From Diabrotica undecimpunctata (taxonomy: Eukaryota > Arthropoda > Insecta > Coleoptera > Chrysomelidae): DNA of 64,000 nt. The notes below the pieces were generated by a model. It was not told where the DNA came from. It did not search any database and saw only the letters and a program-made list of their open reading frames with translations. The DNA lies in assembly GCF_040954645.1 (NCBI RefSeq), contig NC_092803.1:11161230-11225229 (forward strand), read 5' to 3'. Shown piece by piece: positions 32,641 through 43,134 of the stretch (positions are counted from its first letter, which is position 1; every line of letters begins with the position of its first letter). The translations under genes and the position numbers were made by a program.

Positions 32641-33095
32641 GGTTGCCTGTAAAGTCGGTTTTACGGGCGAAGATTTTACGTGACAACGTCTTTTTCTCGG
32701 TAGAATATTTATTGATATGAATATTATTAAATTGCACAATAGGAACAAGGAATTGAATGAAAATAAGAATTGCACAAATTTTAACTATAGAAATATATTT
32801 TGTTTACTAAAACATTGTACATGTAAACTTAAACTAATTTCTATTTGAGTAATTTTGTTGAGGATAGGACGCTGATAGGAGAAATAGCATCGCACCAGCG
32901 GACCGATCATGTTTGAGTGGGAGAGAGACGCAAGGCATTCGCCGGTCCGGCGGGCCTCTCTCTCGTTCGGTGACTCATCGTAACAGACATGAGCGGGCGT
33001 TACACTTTTTCATGAGTGACTCCGAGCCATAACCTAATTTAAGACGTTGTCACGTCAAAAACGTAACCGGTGAGGTGGGGTCACTATTTGCTCAT
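32641..33095. mobile_element. possible non-autonomous element with internal inverted repeat and GC-rich core
   Basis: acgtgacaacgtctt at 32678-32692 is the exact reverse complement of 33041-33055. Between them lies a GC-rich patch (about 32900-33000) with cgccggtccggcg. This composition is unlike the AT-rich surroundings. No coding region and no target duplication are seen, so its nature is open. Confidence 0.4.
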
Positions 33096-33199
33096 GACTA
33101 TCCCGCTCGATATTACACAACACACTCACAGAAAGGTACTGAGGCGGTCAAGTAGTCGCGCTTAATAAGCTAGGACGTATGTCACTTTAAAAATCTGTT

Positions 33200-34715
33200 G
33201 GGGCTTTGCCTTTATCCCTATACGGGTCGATTTCCCTTATTACATTTTTCCATTTTGGGTCATATCAATATTATTACCCTTTACCGACAAGTCCTGCCCA
33301 AGCGTTTCCACAAGGTCTTTTTTGGTCTTCCTTTTCTACTACTTCCAGGAACCTGAAGAACAGCAATTCTTCGTATTGGGTAATTAACGTCTTAACGTTG
33401 AACATGGCCAAACCATCTTAACTTATGCTCTCTTATTTTAGCAAAAATTGCACCCCTAGACTTCCCCTAATATACTTATTCCTAATTTTATCCTTTTTTG
33501 TCTTTCCGTCACATGCATTCGTTGTTTTCCTTTCTTTTTAACCACCCAACATTTAGTTCCGTAATTTTTCCTTCAGCTATTCTAATTCCCAATCCTAATT
33601 CTACTGCATGTCTCCCCATATATTCCCCTATTACTCTGTAACACTGATCCTAGGTACTTAAAACTATTACTTTTCACAATCATTTTACCATTCAAATATA
33701 TTATTATATTTGTACCAACTCCATCTTTAAATGAACATTCCAAATACTCTGTTTTTGTCATAATAAGTTTTAAACCTTTATTCTGATGAGTTGTCTTCAC
33801 TGTTTCAGTTTTTGTTCGCTTTCACTATTTCCTACTAACACTACATCATCAGCAGACATTAAGTACCATGGAATATTACTCTGTAGTTTTGCTGTTATTT
33901 GATCCAGAACTAATGAGAATAAATAAGGACTAAGCACTGAGTCTTAGTGCAATCCTACTTTTACATTAAATTTATCAGTCACTTCCACACCTGTCCTAAC
34001 ACTAGTTGTTGTCCCCTCATACATGTCTCTCACAATCTTTACATATTTACCGGGGATTCCTTTCTTATTGTGTCCACTACAGAATCTCCCGAGGAACTCT
34101 ATCCTATGCTTTCTCAGGATCAATGAATACCATATGAGCGTTTGTTTCTTTATTCCTCTATTTTGCCATCAACTGCCTTATAATGAAAATTGCGTTTCTT
34201 GTTGATCTGCCTTGCATAAAGCCAAACTGATTATTGGATATTTCGGTTTCTTCACGTATCCATATCAATTACTCTCTCCCATATTTTCATGCTGTGACTA
34301 AGTAGTTTTATGGCCCTCTAGTTTGTATATTGTTGTGCATCTCACTTGTTTTTGTAAACAGGTACTAATACACTGCTTTTCCATTCGTCTGGCTTTTGTC
34401 CAACTTCCATAATTCTATTAAATAGACCTGTTAACCAATTTGCCCCTGTCTTTCCTAATGCTTTCCAGACTTCCCCAGGAATAATATCTGGTCCAACTAC
34501 TCTTTCTATCCTCATTGTTTGAATTGCTTAAGCTACTTCTTTGCTTGTTATTTCGATCACCATTGCTGTTACTGTCTGCGTTAAGTTAACTGGTTGCATG
34601 TCAAAATCTTTATTTAATAACCTGTCAAAGTACTTTTTCCATCTCTTTTTGACATCCTTTTCGTAAATTAGTATTTTACCATTTTCATCTAACTTGATTG
34701 TGATTTGATACATGT
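33200..34715 (-). pseudogene. LINE endonuclease/RT relic, family Z
   Basis: From 34713: ITIKLDENGKILIYEKDVKK, RWKKYFDRLLNKDFD; MRIERVVGPDIIPGEVWKAL; NWLTGLFNRIMEVGQKPDEW, a decayed RT core; then SADDVVLVGNSESEQKLKQ (active site) near 33860. TKTEYLECSFKDGVGTNIII, VKSNSFKYLGSVLQSN and C-terminal pieces reach about 33200. The order is that of an insect endonuclease/RT LINE. The core is broken by many stops and shifts. Confidence 0.75.
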
Positions 34716-34724
34716 TGAATAAAT

Positions 34725-34995
34725 GGAAGTGACCCTGATAAAATACCTATGTTGAAAAAGCCGGTCAAAAGAAGAAACGACCAGCGTAAGGTCAAATATC
34801 TGGATGATGTAAAGAAGATTTTAGGGGAATTGGAGTAATGGGATGTATGTAGAAAACAGATATTCGGCCAAGAAGAATTCAAGGCTCACGAAAGACTGTA
34901 GCACCATTTAATGATGAAAATAATAATTTTATTTATACTAGGAACTCCATCTTTCAATGAAGATTCTTATTACTCTGTTTTTGTCTAATTTATTT
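34725..34995. pseudogene. two tiny LINE fragments in opposite orientation
   Basis: 34725-34910 on the plus strand holds pieces of a LINE C-terminus (YLDDVKKILGELE, RKTVAPFND). 34995-34916 on the minus strand reads TKTE and ESSLKDGVPSINKII, related to the KTEYLECSFKDGVGTN segment of family Z. Confidence 0.45.
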
Positions 34996-36149
34996 TTAAA
35001 ACTTTTTCTTCACAAGCTTGTATCCACAATTCCAATCTTGGTACCTGATGTTCCTTTATTGTCTAATTGTGTTCTTCCTATAATTGTTCTCACCCAGAAA
35101 CCCGAACAGAGACTCATTTTGCTCTGGGAACATTTTTTATTATACCTCATACCTTTTCATTCATTTTTTAGAATTAGATGCGTGAATGAATAACTTTTTT
35201 TATCAGTATCATGGCCAACATTTTCCAATGCAAACAAAGTGCAGTATTACCGCGCAACCGCTTACATTTTGAATATACAGGCGAGGAACTATTGTGAAAC
35301 TGGCTGAAATGATAAGAAGATGTAAACAATTCAACTAGCAGGTATTGTCTTGTCATTGAAAAGGGTTACAAATTTTAAGAACGTAATATAAAATATAAAA
35401 TACAAAACTGTTATTCTCTTAGAACATATTCAACTTGGTATGTATTTCTGATACATCAACTTCCTTAGAAAAATAATAATTTTAAAGTAATTAATTTGTA
35501 AAACTATTAATAATTTTAAAATAACTAATTTGTATGCAAACAATTTGTATACCTAACAATTTTATTTTTCATAATCTTATTAGTTTTATTATTTTATTTT
35601 GTTTTATTATACTTTTTCCCCAAGTAAACACCCGTCAAAGACGGTAAATACGTATACCTACGATAAACCGCTTACATCTATTTGTTCTTTGGTAATTATA
35701 ATTGACAAAATGTAGGAATTTTGATGATTTATGTTCCCGGCAATAATTATTTAGTAAGTTGACTGTAGATAACCATTTTTAACATTGAGTTTTATTAGTA
35801 AAAATCTTTAAGAACCTACTAATCTAAAATTCCGATTACTAAACCAGATTTTTAAGAGATACAGATCCGTTGATCGGGGTCCTTAAAAAGACCAATACTT
35901 TCCATGATTAGAACTTCCCTTATTGCTATTTTTGTTGCCATTGATGTAACTGTTTTTATCTTTCTACTACTTATCAAAATTGTAGTGCCTTTTACATCCT
36001 TTTCGTCTACTAATATTTCATTATTTTTGTCTCAGATACATCTAATCTGATTAAATATATTGCTCTTTAGCTCTATGTTAGGGTATTTTACTTTTTTTTT
36101 CACCTTTTTTTGTGTCAAACTCATCATAACAGATTTTTCTCAGTTTTCT
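34996..36149. other. AT-rich intronic sequence, nothing secure
   Basis: A possible antisense LINE linker is hinted at around 36120-35900 (RRKGCKRHYNFDK on the minus strand) but is too weak to call. Confidence 0.35.
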
Positions 36150-36447
36150 TCTCATTAGATACCAAATGAGAGAAAAACAACTTAAAGCAATCTACTATGC
36201 AGATCACGCAATACCACTTTCTTAAAGAAAAGGTGATTGACAACCTATGCTGCACCATTTTAGTATAGCGGCCAGAAACGTTAACATGTTCATTTCCCCA
36301 AAAAAGACAACAGCAAATTTACTAAGATGTAAATTGGAGCTACGAGGTCAGAAAATAGAACAAGTGATTTAGTTTAAATATCTAGGTATCACACTATATA
36401 GCAACGAAAAGCTCGCAACAGAAGTAGAGGATCAAGTACAGAGCTAC
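36150..36447 (+). pseudogene. LINE RT relic, family X, copy C
   Basis: Pieces read RYQMREKQLKAIYYADHAI, RCKLELRGQKIEQVI and FKYLGITLYSNEKLATEVED, matching the segments of family X copies A and B. The active site is YADH. It is cut off at about 36447, where an R1-like relic begins on the other strand. Confidence 0.75.
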
Positions 36448-37213
36448 ATGGTTTTTTTTAATTGCCGTATTGCCACATTCCAGTAAGAGCCTAAGACGAT
36501 ATCCATTGAATTCTGACAGGCAACGGTGAAGGAAATATTTTTTGGACATCTACGTCATGGAGCAAGACATCCTGAGCTGCGTCAGGACGTAGTCTAGTTT
36601 GCTGAACTTTTATTCCCACCACGACCTCAGATCGGGAATAAGCCCCTTCGTCCACCTTGCCTTTCCGCTATCATTCGCTTATTCTCTCTGCCACTCTACT
36701 ATCGATATTTCTCTCTCATTCTCATCTATATTTACATCCATCCTCCTCGCATACACCCTCGCTCGCTGTTTGCACAACAAAACGATCGGTTATTACCGCT
36801 CCAATGACATATAAATCCTCATTTGAAACCGTCCTATATGCGCTAGATACGTCTCCATCAGCTTAGCGTATTTCGCGGTGTTCAGTACGCTAAGCGTAGG
36901 TTATCACCGACTAAAAACTCCATTTAGTATTTTTCTTTTGGTGCTACCTGGGCCTCCAATGTTTGGCATCAGCCGTATCAACGCCTCCAGATTTCGGTTC
37001 GCCTTCTCTACCGTCTTTTGGATATATACTCCGAACTTCAGTCCTTCCGACAACCAGACTCCCATATACTTAATCGATTTAATAGGTGCAACCTCCACAC
37101 CTTCCACTATAAAGCAAAGAGAGGATTTTTGCCGGTTCAAATACTTGAGAAAAGAAAAAGAAGACAAGACACATAATCTACTTGATTTTCTTTTACGTCT
37201 TTTCGCCATTTCC
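36448..37213 (-). pseudogene. R1-like LINE RT relic
   Basis: From about 37130 down: VEGVEVAPIKSIKYMGVWLS, EGLKFGVYIQKTVEKANRNL, EALIRLMPNIGGPGSTKRKI. Then, in another frame near 36850-36790, YRTVSNEDLYVIGAV, followed by weakly preserved C-terminal sequence to about 36450. KYLGVW...HI...A...LMPNIGGP and YRTVS..A.YVIAG are hallmarks of the R1 clade. Only the region after the YADD box remains. Confidence 0.75.
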
Positions 37214-37225
37214 AATTAAATCGAG

Positions 37226-38071
37226 GGCTCTTGAGGGTGAAACAGCTGGAATAAAGGTAAATGGAGTTCCCATTAACAACATTAGATATGCGGACGACAC
37301 TGTGATGTTAGCCGAAAACATTGAAAATCTTCAGAGACTGGTGACCAGAATAGCAGAGTATGGAAAAGAGTATGGTCTAACAATGAATGTCAAGAAGACG
37401 AATTGTATGAGAATATCGAAAACTCAAAGAAATAACGAGAATCTTCTAATAAACGAAACCAACGTCGAACAAGTGGACAAATATGCATACCTGGGAACAA
37501 TGATTAACTCCACAAATGATTACAATCAGGAGATAAAAATAAGAATAGAAAAGGCTAGAGCAAATTTCAACAAAATGAGAAGAGTTCTATGTACCAGGGA
37601 TTTAAAACTGGAACTAAGAGTTAGGTTGGCGAGGTGCTATGTTTTTTCGACCTTATTTTATGGAATGGAATCTTGGACCTTGAATGCTACATCAATGAAA
37701 AAACTGGAATCATTTGAGCTGTGGGTGTACAGAAGAATTCTGAAAATATCATGGATAGAACACGTCACAAACAAAGAGGTTCTGAGAAGGATGAACAAAG
37801 AAATGGAAATTTTAAATTCAATAAAAACAAAAAAATTGGAATATCTCGGACATATTACACGTGGAGAGAAATACACCTTGCTCCAACTGATCATGCAAGG
37901 AAAGATCCAATGAAAGAGAATCATAGGGAGGCGTAGAATGTCATGGCTGCGCAACCTGAGGGAGTGGTACGGATGTACATCAAATGAACTTTTCAGAGCA
38001 GCCGTCTTAAAAGTTCGAATAGCTATGATGATTGCCGACCTCCGCCGCGGAGATGGCACTTAAAGAAGACG
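37226..38071 (+). mobile_element. 5'-truncated RTE-like LINE insertion 2
   Basis: Flanked by the 12-bp duplication aattaaatcgag (37214-37225 and 38072-38083). An almost continuous reading frame begins at the left boundary: ETAGIKVNGVPINNIRYADD (YADD intact), TMNVKKTNCMRISKTQRN, DKYAYLGTMINSTNDYNQEI. It runs to MQGKIQ at 37910, where a TGA interrupts, then continues in the same frame to the GRRRMSWLRNLREWYGC tail. It ends with AAAGAAGA-type sequence. It lies in intron 2 of the Ly6-like gene. Confidence 0.9.
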
Positions 38072-38404
38072 AATTAAATCGAGTTGACAATATAATTTTG
38101 TTATTGTTTATTTTAGTTTTTTATGTGTTAAATTAAAATAAGAATGGTATCAACTTTTCCATTTGACTGAGTGCACTTGTTGCGTAAATTACTATTATAA
38201 TTTCAAAGACAGCTGTCTATAGTTTAGCAATAAATTGTGACAAAACCCAATAAACTAATTTATTATTAAGCACTGATAATATTATCTTTTTATTGTTTAT
38301 TTAAACTACTTTCATAATTTATATTCCACGTTATAAGTAATAATAAGCTTTTTGCCAATAAAACACCATGACCTTTACTAATCCAATTGTTTCTATTGTT
38401 TCAG

Positions 38405-38634
38405 CTGAAATGCCGGGCGTCACGGTGTTGGCAACGATCCGAGGTTGTTACCAGCGATCAGATCACGAGATGATGGGCACGGTGGTCACCGGGAGACACT
38501 CTGTCATTAAAAAGCACTTTCATCTTTGTAATCACACTTTGTGTAATGAAGGAACTGAAACTTTTAGAATTAGGGATAGTATTCGTACGTTACTTTTAGT
38601 ACAAATAGTGTATTTTTTATATTTTTGGACATAG
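38405..38634 (+). CDS. Ly6/uPAR-like GPI-anchored protein, exon 3 (second half of domain, C-terminal anchor signal, stop)
   Basis: The acceptor attgtttcag ends at 38404. The exon completes a Thr codon with exon 2 and reads EMPGVTVLATIRGCYQRSDH, EMMGTVVTGRHSVIKKHFHL, CNHTLCNEGTETFRIRDSIR, TLLLVQIVYFLYFWT and TAG. RGC, LC and LCN complete an eight-cysteine set ending in CxxxxCN, the signature of Ly6/uPAR domains. The last 16-17 residues are hydrophobic after a short polar stretch, as in a GPI-attachment signal. The protein is 134 residues, a usual size for insect Ly6 proteins. Ten-cysteine Ly6 domains have one more disulfide; here one pair seems absent. Local GC content is higher than the neighbourhood, as expected for a constrained exon. 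Confidence 0.85.
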
Positions 38635-38638
38635 TTAG

Positions 38639-38644
38639 AATAAA
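38639..38644 (+). terminator. polyadenylation signal AATAAA of the Ly6-like gene
   Basis: AATAAA begins 5 nt after the TAG stop. Such a short 3'UTR is possible, but a more distal signal could be used. Confidence 0.4.
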
Positions 38645-38775
38645 TATAAGATTAAGTTTTGTATGTTTCATTTTTTAGACTAAGAAAAATGTAGGATTAA
38701 TTTTGAAATGGACCATGAAGAAAGAAAAATAGAATTTTACTCGTCGCCGTTTAGAAACCTATGAATTTATAACCT

Positions 38776-39010
38776 TCAAATCATCATCATTATCATCAAC
38801 CTGTATGCATCCACTGCTGGACATAGGTCTCCCTCAGCTCTTTCCATCTGTCTCTATCTTGTGCGGCTTACATCCAGTTATTGCTAATATGCTTCAGGTT
38901 GGTGGGCCTCCTCTGCTCCGTATTGCTTCTTGCCTTGGTCTCTACTCTAAAATACGTTTTGTCCATCTCATTCGGGGTCACGCGAATCTTATTACCTACC
39001 TTATTTGTGA
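38776..39010 (-). pseudogene. LINE 3' tail with GAT/ATG microsatellite end
   Basis: The minus strand reads KIRVTPNEMDKTYFRVETKA, RKQYGAEEAHQPE, MERAEGDLCPAVDAY and then a run of Met codons from a TGATGATGATG-type tail (38776-38800). Ending in a short tandem repeat is a common LINE 3' end. The body is missing. Confidence 0.55.
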
Positions 39011-39074
39011 GTGGCCAGGGATAATGGGATTAGGTTATTGCAGTTACAAAATCACACCACACACAAACTTCAAC

Positions 39075-39433
39075 CGTTGGATGTTGGATTCTTCAAGTCT
39101 TTGTTCGAGTCTTTCAAAATGTTTATAAACAATGCATTCAAAAATGGTTGAGGAATGATGTTGGTCAAACTGTATCAATGTTTCAGGTTTCCGGGATAAT
39201 TGGAGAGGCTTATGAGCTTGCTGCAATAGTGAGAAATGCACAGATCGCTTTTCGTGCTAGTTGTATTTGGCATATAGCTGAAAATGTCTTTAAGAAACTG
39301 ATTTTGAAGCTTCAATGATGTTTGACAGTGAATCAAACTCTATGAATCCGAACAGGGGGCATCCTCTTTTGAAGAAGATAGTATTCCATTGGCAGAAAGA
39401 ACAAGGAGAGCAGCATCAACTTCCCTAAATACT
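39075..39433 (+). pseudogene. pogo/Tigger-like transposase C-terminal part, left piece
   Basis: Pieces read FKTFINNAFK, WLRNDVGQTVSMFQVSGII, GEAYELAAIVRNAQIAFRAS, CIWHIAENVFKK and EASMMFDSESNSMNPNRG. This is the region after the DDE domain of pogo-type (DDE_1) transposases, where a fish-hook FKxTGIxPxxxxVF motif occurs. The frame is cut at 39434-39441 by a hAT element and can be read on at 41440. Confidence 0.6.
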
Positions 39434-39505
39434 ATTTCAGTTAGTGTTGCCCAAAATCGGTCTTGGTCTTGCAGTCTTGGTCTTCTTCTTGCGTTTTTGC
39501 AAGAC

Positions 39506-39577
39506 CAAGACCAAGACCGCCTAATTTAGCAAGACCAAGACCGCCTAATTTAGCAAGACCAAGACCGCCTAATTTAG
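39506..39577. repeat. three tandem copies of a 24-bp unit
   Basis: caagaccaagaccgcctaat plus ttag repeats perfectly at 39506-39529, 39530-39553 and 39554-39577, with partial hexamer copies on both sides. It is part of the hAT subterminal region. Confidence 0.9.
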
Positions 39578-40345
39578 CAAGACCAAGACCAAGACTGACC
39601 GTGCAAGATTTAAGCAAGAACAAGACTAAGCCTGCGAGACCCTTGCGTCTTGCATTTACGACTGAATGTGGTTTTAGCGAGTATAGTAGTTCGGGTATAT
39701 GCTTAAAGACTCTATGAGACGCAAAAGAATATGTAATAAAAATTTGAAAAACTGGACTTATGCGCATTACAAACAATACCATAAACATATATACCGAATC
39801 AAAATATTCATTAAAAAAACATATTTGACACGTGCTCAGAGGTAATAATTACAATGTAAAAATAAAATACTTTGTACATTCTTTTCCAGCAGACGACTTC
39901 TTCGCTCTAAAATTAATTGTCCATATTTTGAGAATAGCCGCCTTCTAATCATAAAAATAGTCTTCTTGCATTGCGACGCCGACAGTAATATCGTATCGAT
40001 ATTTTTTAAAATATGTCTCCCTAGCTAATAAAAAATATAATTGTTACGGACACCCACTTAATATTTCAATTTTTTCCCATTATAATTTAGACAGAAGGAA
40101 TGGAAATAAACAAATCTTATCGGCCTAAGACTAGAAATTGTTTCTGCTGAGTGCGTGATGAGATCATTCGGTTAAACAAAAATTGCTGACAGAGCGCGGC
40201 TAAAATTCAAAAGTAACGAGACAAATTAATAACAGATAATGTCGCCTACCGTGTAAACAAAATACCGAAGTATTTAGAATAACGAAGTAACGATATATAA
40301 TTCTCGGTTTGTTATTAGATACTAATAATCCTTGTTGTTCCCGCA

Positions 40346-40738
40346 GTGACAAGTTTACAATTTAACATGAGGGACAAAGATTCAAATAGTTCTAGTCGGA
40401 GTAGTGAGCGTTGGAGTTATAGATCTAAAAGACCTAAAAGCAAATTTGATGAGTTTTTCGAAATAATGCATGCATCCCAAATTGCTTTGTGTAAATTGTG
40501 CCTACATAGAAAGGTTGAAATGAAAATGAACAACAGAAACACGTCAGGTTTAAGGAAGCATCTAATATCCTTCCACAAAAAGGAATTACAAATATTTCTT
40601 CATGAAAAACCAAAATTCGGTAGAGATATCACAAGCTTTTTAATAACCGTTGGAGAAAGTGGACATGTAAAAAAACTACTTATTACATTATTACCTTTAT
40701 ATATACTATGTACCTACTACTTTATTTTGGTAAATTAA
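40346..40738 (+). CDS. BED-type zinc-finger protein of the hAT element
   Basis: 130 residues. After a Ser/Arg-rich start (DSNSSSRSSERWSYRSKRP) the BED-like finger reads KFDEFFEIMHASQIALCKLC, LHRKVEMKMNNRNTSGLRKH and LISFHKKEL, with CxxC and HxxxxH ligands. The remainder is hydrophobic and not conserved. BED fingers are the DNA-binding N-terminus of hAT transposases. Here the catalytic domain is missing, so the ORF is either a remnant or a stand-alone DNA-binding protein. Confidence 0.55.
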   Translation: MTSLQFNMRDKDSNSSSRSSERWSYRSKRPKSKFDEFFEIMHASQIALCKLCLHRKVEMKMNNRNTSGLRKHLISFHKKELQIFLHEKPKFGRDITSFLITVGESGHVKKLLITLLPLYILCTYYFILVN

Positions 40739-41104
40739 TGTATTTATTAAGTAGGTATCTCCTTGATTTAAAATAACTTCTTTGGATTATCATTGCTTTT
40801 TTACCTATTCTTTATTTTTTCAAGTTATTTTTTTATATAAAATTAGAGATAAGATTGGTAAAAACATTTATTATACTTTAATAAGTGGATTATAGTTTGT
40901 TATCTTATCACCTAAAAAATCTGTGCCCTTGATACATGTATGTGGATTTTTTACCCATCATGTCCATCAATCCCTTTTTAGCCAGATAATGTTCTTTAAA
41001 ATACATGCTTATGTCATTAATTTGTTTTTTTTTGTGTTTTAATTATGTTTTAGCACATAGTAAGCTTAGTAAATGCAAACGTTTATTAAGAAACAGATTG
41101 ACTT

Positions 41105-41285
41105 CCGTGGGGCATGGTAGATAGCTGAGTTAGTTAGTGCATAGGCACGAATCGCCGGGATCGCTTAGATCGTGGCTTCAAACCCCACTCGATGTCAGTT
41201 GTTTAGACAAAATGTACTTACTCTGTTACGTTATTCTAAGATCTAAAGTAACGTTTAATAAATAGCAATAGGCTAATGGGTAACT
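41105..41285 (+). mobile_element. tRNA-derived SINE head (candidate)
   Basis: TAGCTGAGTTAGTTAG at 41122 resembles an RNA polymerase III A box and GCTTCAAACCC at about 41175-41185 a B box (GGTTCRANNCC, two mismatches). Sequence between and around does not fold as a plausible tRNA, so a tRNA-derived SINE is more likely than a tRNA gene. It lies inside the non-autonomous hAT element. Confidence 0.45.
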
Positions 41286-41439
41286 GCAAGACTTGCAAGA
41301 TTCTTGCTGCAAGACCAAGACCAAGACCAAGACCGGGAGTGCAATACCAAGACCAAGACTAGGTGTATTGGCGCAAAACCAATATCAAGACTGTCTAAGT
41401 CTCGTCTTGTTCTTGCATTTGCGCAACACTAATTTCAGT

Positions 41440-41640
41440 TCGGGATATTTCGTCGTTACCTATAAAGATATCAAAATCATCAAAAGTTTGTCGCACCCAG
41501 GACGCAGTTGAATTGACTATTTCCCCGTACAAAAACCAACTTGAAGCACGAGCTGAGGCACCTAAAGTAAAATCGGTTAAAACTACTTTAAAATTGTCAA
41601 AAATTATCAAAAATTTAGGGCGCTGATGGTCCAATTAAAG
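41440..41640 (+). pseudogene. pogo/Tigger-like transposase C-terminal part, right piece
   Basis: After the intervening hAT element and one 8-bp duplication are removed, the frame SLNTIS runs straight into VRDISSLPIKISKSSKVCRT, ELTISPYKNQLEARAEAP and ends at a TGA near 41625. TSSPYKNELE-type ends are usual in this family. The uninterrupted join supports the insertion boundaries. Confidence 0.6.
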
Positions 41641-42466
41641 ATGCCGGTACCCCAAATTGGACTTTTGTTTATATTTTTTTTATTTGGAAAATAAAATATT
41701 ATAAATTATCATGTATCTATTATTTGTGATTTTTTGGAATGTAAACAGTATTAAGTAAATGATTTTCACGATAAAATTTTGAAATATTTAATAACATGTT
41801 TAATACAATAGATATTTGAAAAGTGGTCCAAATCCAAAGGAGGAAACCTTACTCTACTATTAATAGTAAGGTGTGAACGTGTGACTTATTACTAGACTTC
41901 GGCAAATATGCATATTGCATATTTTGCATATTGTGCATATTTTATGCAAATATTTCATATTTTGGCATATTTGTATAAAAGTTTGCATAAAGTGCATAAA
42001 AGTTCAGATTTTTATACTGTATTTGAAAATTTTTAAACATACCAATTTATTTCAATTCTTGTATAAAATTTTGTAGTCATTTTTATTAAGAAATGATCTA
42101 AGTACGTAATCTCTACAGGTACAAAACATTTACAATTTCAAAGAAGATCAATTTAAGTAGCCCTCAACATTCTTAGAAAGTCTCGGTCACTGAGGCATTC
42201 AGTTATTGGATAATCGCTAAGGGTTCGCTCATTTGCATTTTATGATCTAATCCCCAAATATATCTACAATTTATTGTATCTTAACAGCAGGTAAACGGCT
42301 AATAGTTTTGTTCCTAATTTAGGGATTTTCCAAAATCTCCCAGTTTATTGAATTAGGTACCTAAACATTTCTAATTTGATGCTCAGATTTGTAAATCATT
42401 TTTGTTTTGATATTCAAAGCGTAAACACTCGTTGTGCGTAACAAAAAGGAAGATTGTGATTTTATA

Positions 42467-42562
42467 ATGCCTAAAACAACCAGTGCTTCAACTTGGATTA
42501 AACCTTATAAAGAGCTGTCTATGGATATGGGAAAAATCTACTGTTCAGTATGTGGCAAAATT
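42467..42562 (+). CDS. hAT transposase, exon 1 (BED finger, first half)
   Basis: ATG 42467 starts MPKTTSASTWIKPYKELSMD then MGKIYCSVCGKI, ending at a GTAAGT donor in phase 0. It supplies the CxxC pair of a BED finger, whose His ligands come from exon 2. The splice is inferred from the joined finger and the unbroken frame. Confidence 0.75.
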
Positions 42563-43134
42563 GTAAGTATCTACTATTTTCTATTAAATATCTAATATTT
42601 CATACATACTTCTCGAAAAATTGAACAAAACGATATAGTTAATGAGGGGTCAAACTTATTTACTTTTCGAGATACAGGGTGTTAAAATTAAAAAAAATTA
42701 AATTCTTTTAGTTAATAACAACAATAACTTTAAAACCAATAAACGTATTTACTTGAAATTTAGTACTCGTAGGTTGTTTTTAAATGAAAAATAGCTTCCT
42801 TTAGTGAGAAAAAATTGTCCATGGTACAATACAATGGTGTGTATTTAGAAAAATTTTTCACCTTTACTTTTTTTTATGAAGTCAGCTATTCTAAAACACA
42901 ATTATTTTTATTGTAATTGAATTAACAAAAAAAAAACTTTTGTTGAATTTTAAAATAAGTTATATGATGTACTAATGGTTAGTAACAAAAACTAATTTGT
43001 GGATTAATACTGCATTTAAAACACTTAGCGAGTGTTTTTTTTCCAAACCAGTTATTTGATTAACCAAAAACACCTTGTATATTTTTATATTTTAAAGGTT
43101 GGGTTAAAATAAAGGTTTTTATTTTTATTTATAG

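Larger units (their letters stand above)
39442..41431. mobile_element. non-autonomous hAT element with BED-finger ORF
   Basis: The element begins TAGTGTTGCCCAAA and ends with the reverse complement of TAGTGTTGCGCAAA. It is flanked by the 8-bp duplication atttcagt (39434-39441 and 41432-41439), which identifies a hAT. It is 1990 bp and has one short coding region (BED finger) and no catalytic domain. Both subterminal regions carry arrays of the hexamer AAGACC or its complement (39455-39600 and about 41300-41420). Such subterminal repeats often bind hAT transposase. It must rely on an autonomous relative. Confidence 0.85.

Noticed and set aside
37658..38059. Minus-strand open stretches opposite the RTE-like copies (also 13358-13792)
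   Set aside because: Both are antisense shadows of the same RT C-terminal region, which explains their similarity to each other.
39506..39577. CRISPR-like array of 24-bp repeats
   Set aside because: The repeats are contiguous with no spacers and lie in the subterminal region of a eukaryotic hAT element.
39441..39788. Leu/Gly-rich minus-strand protein with repeated GLGLAKLG
   Set aside because: It is the antisense translation of the hAT subterminal hexamer and 24-bp repeats.
41105..41190. tRNA gene
   Set aside because: A- and B-box-like motifs exist, but acceptor and anticodon stems do not pair; a SINE head is more likely.
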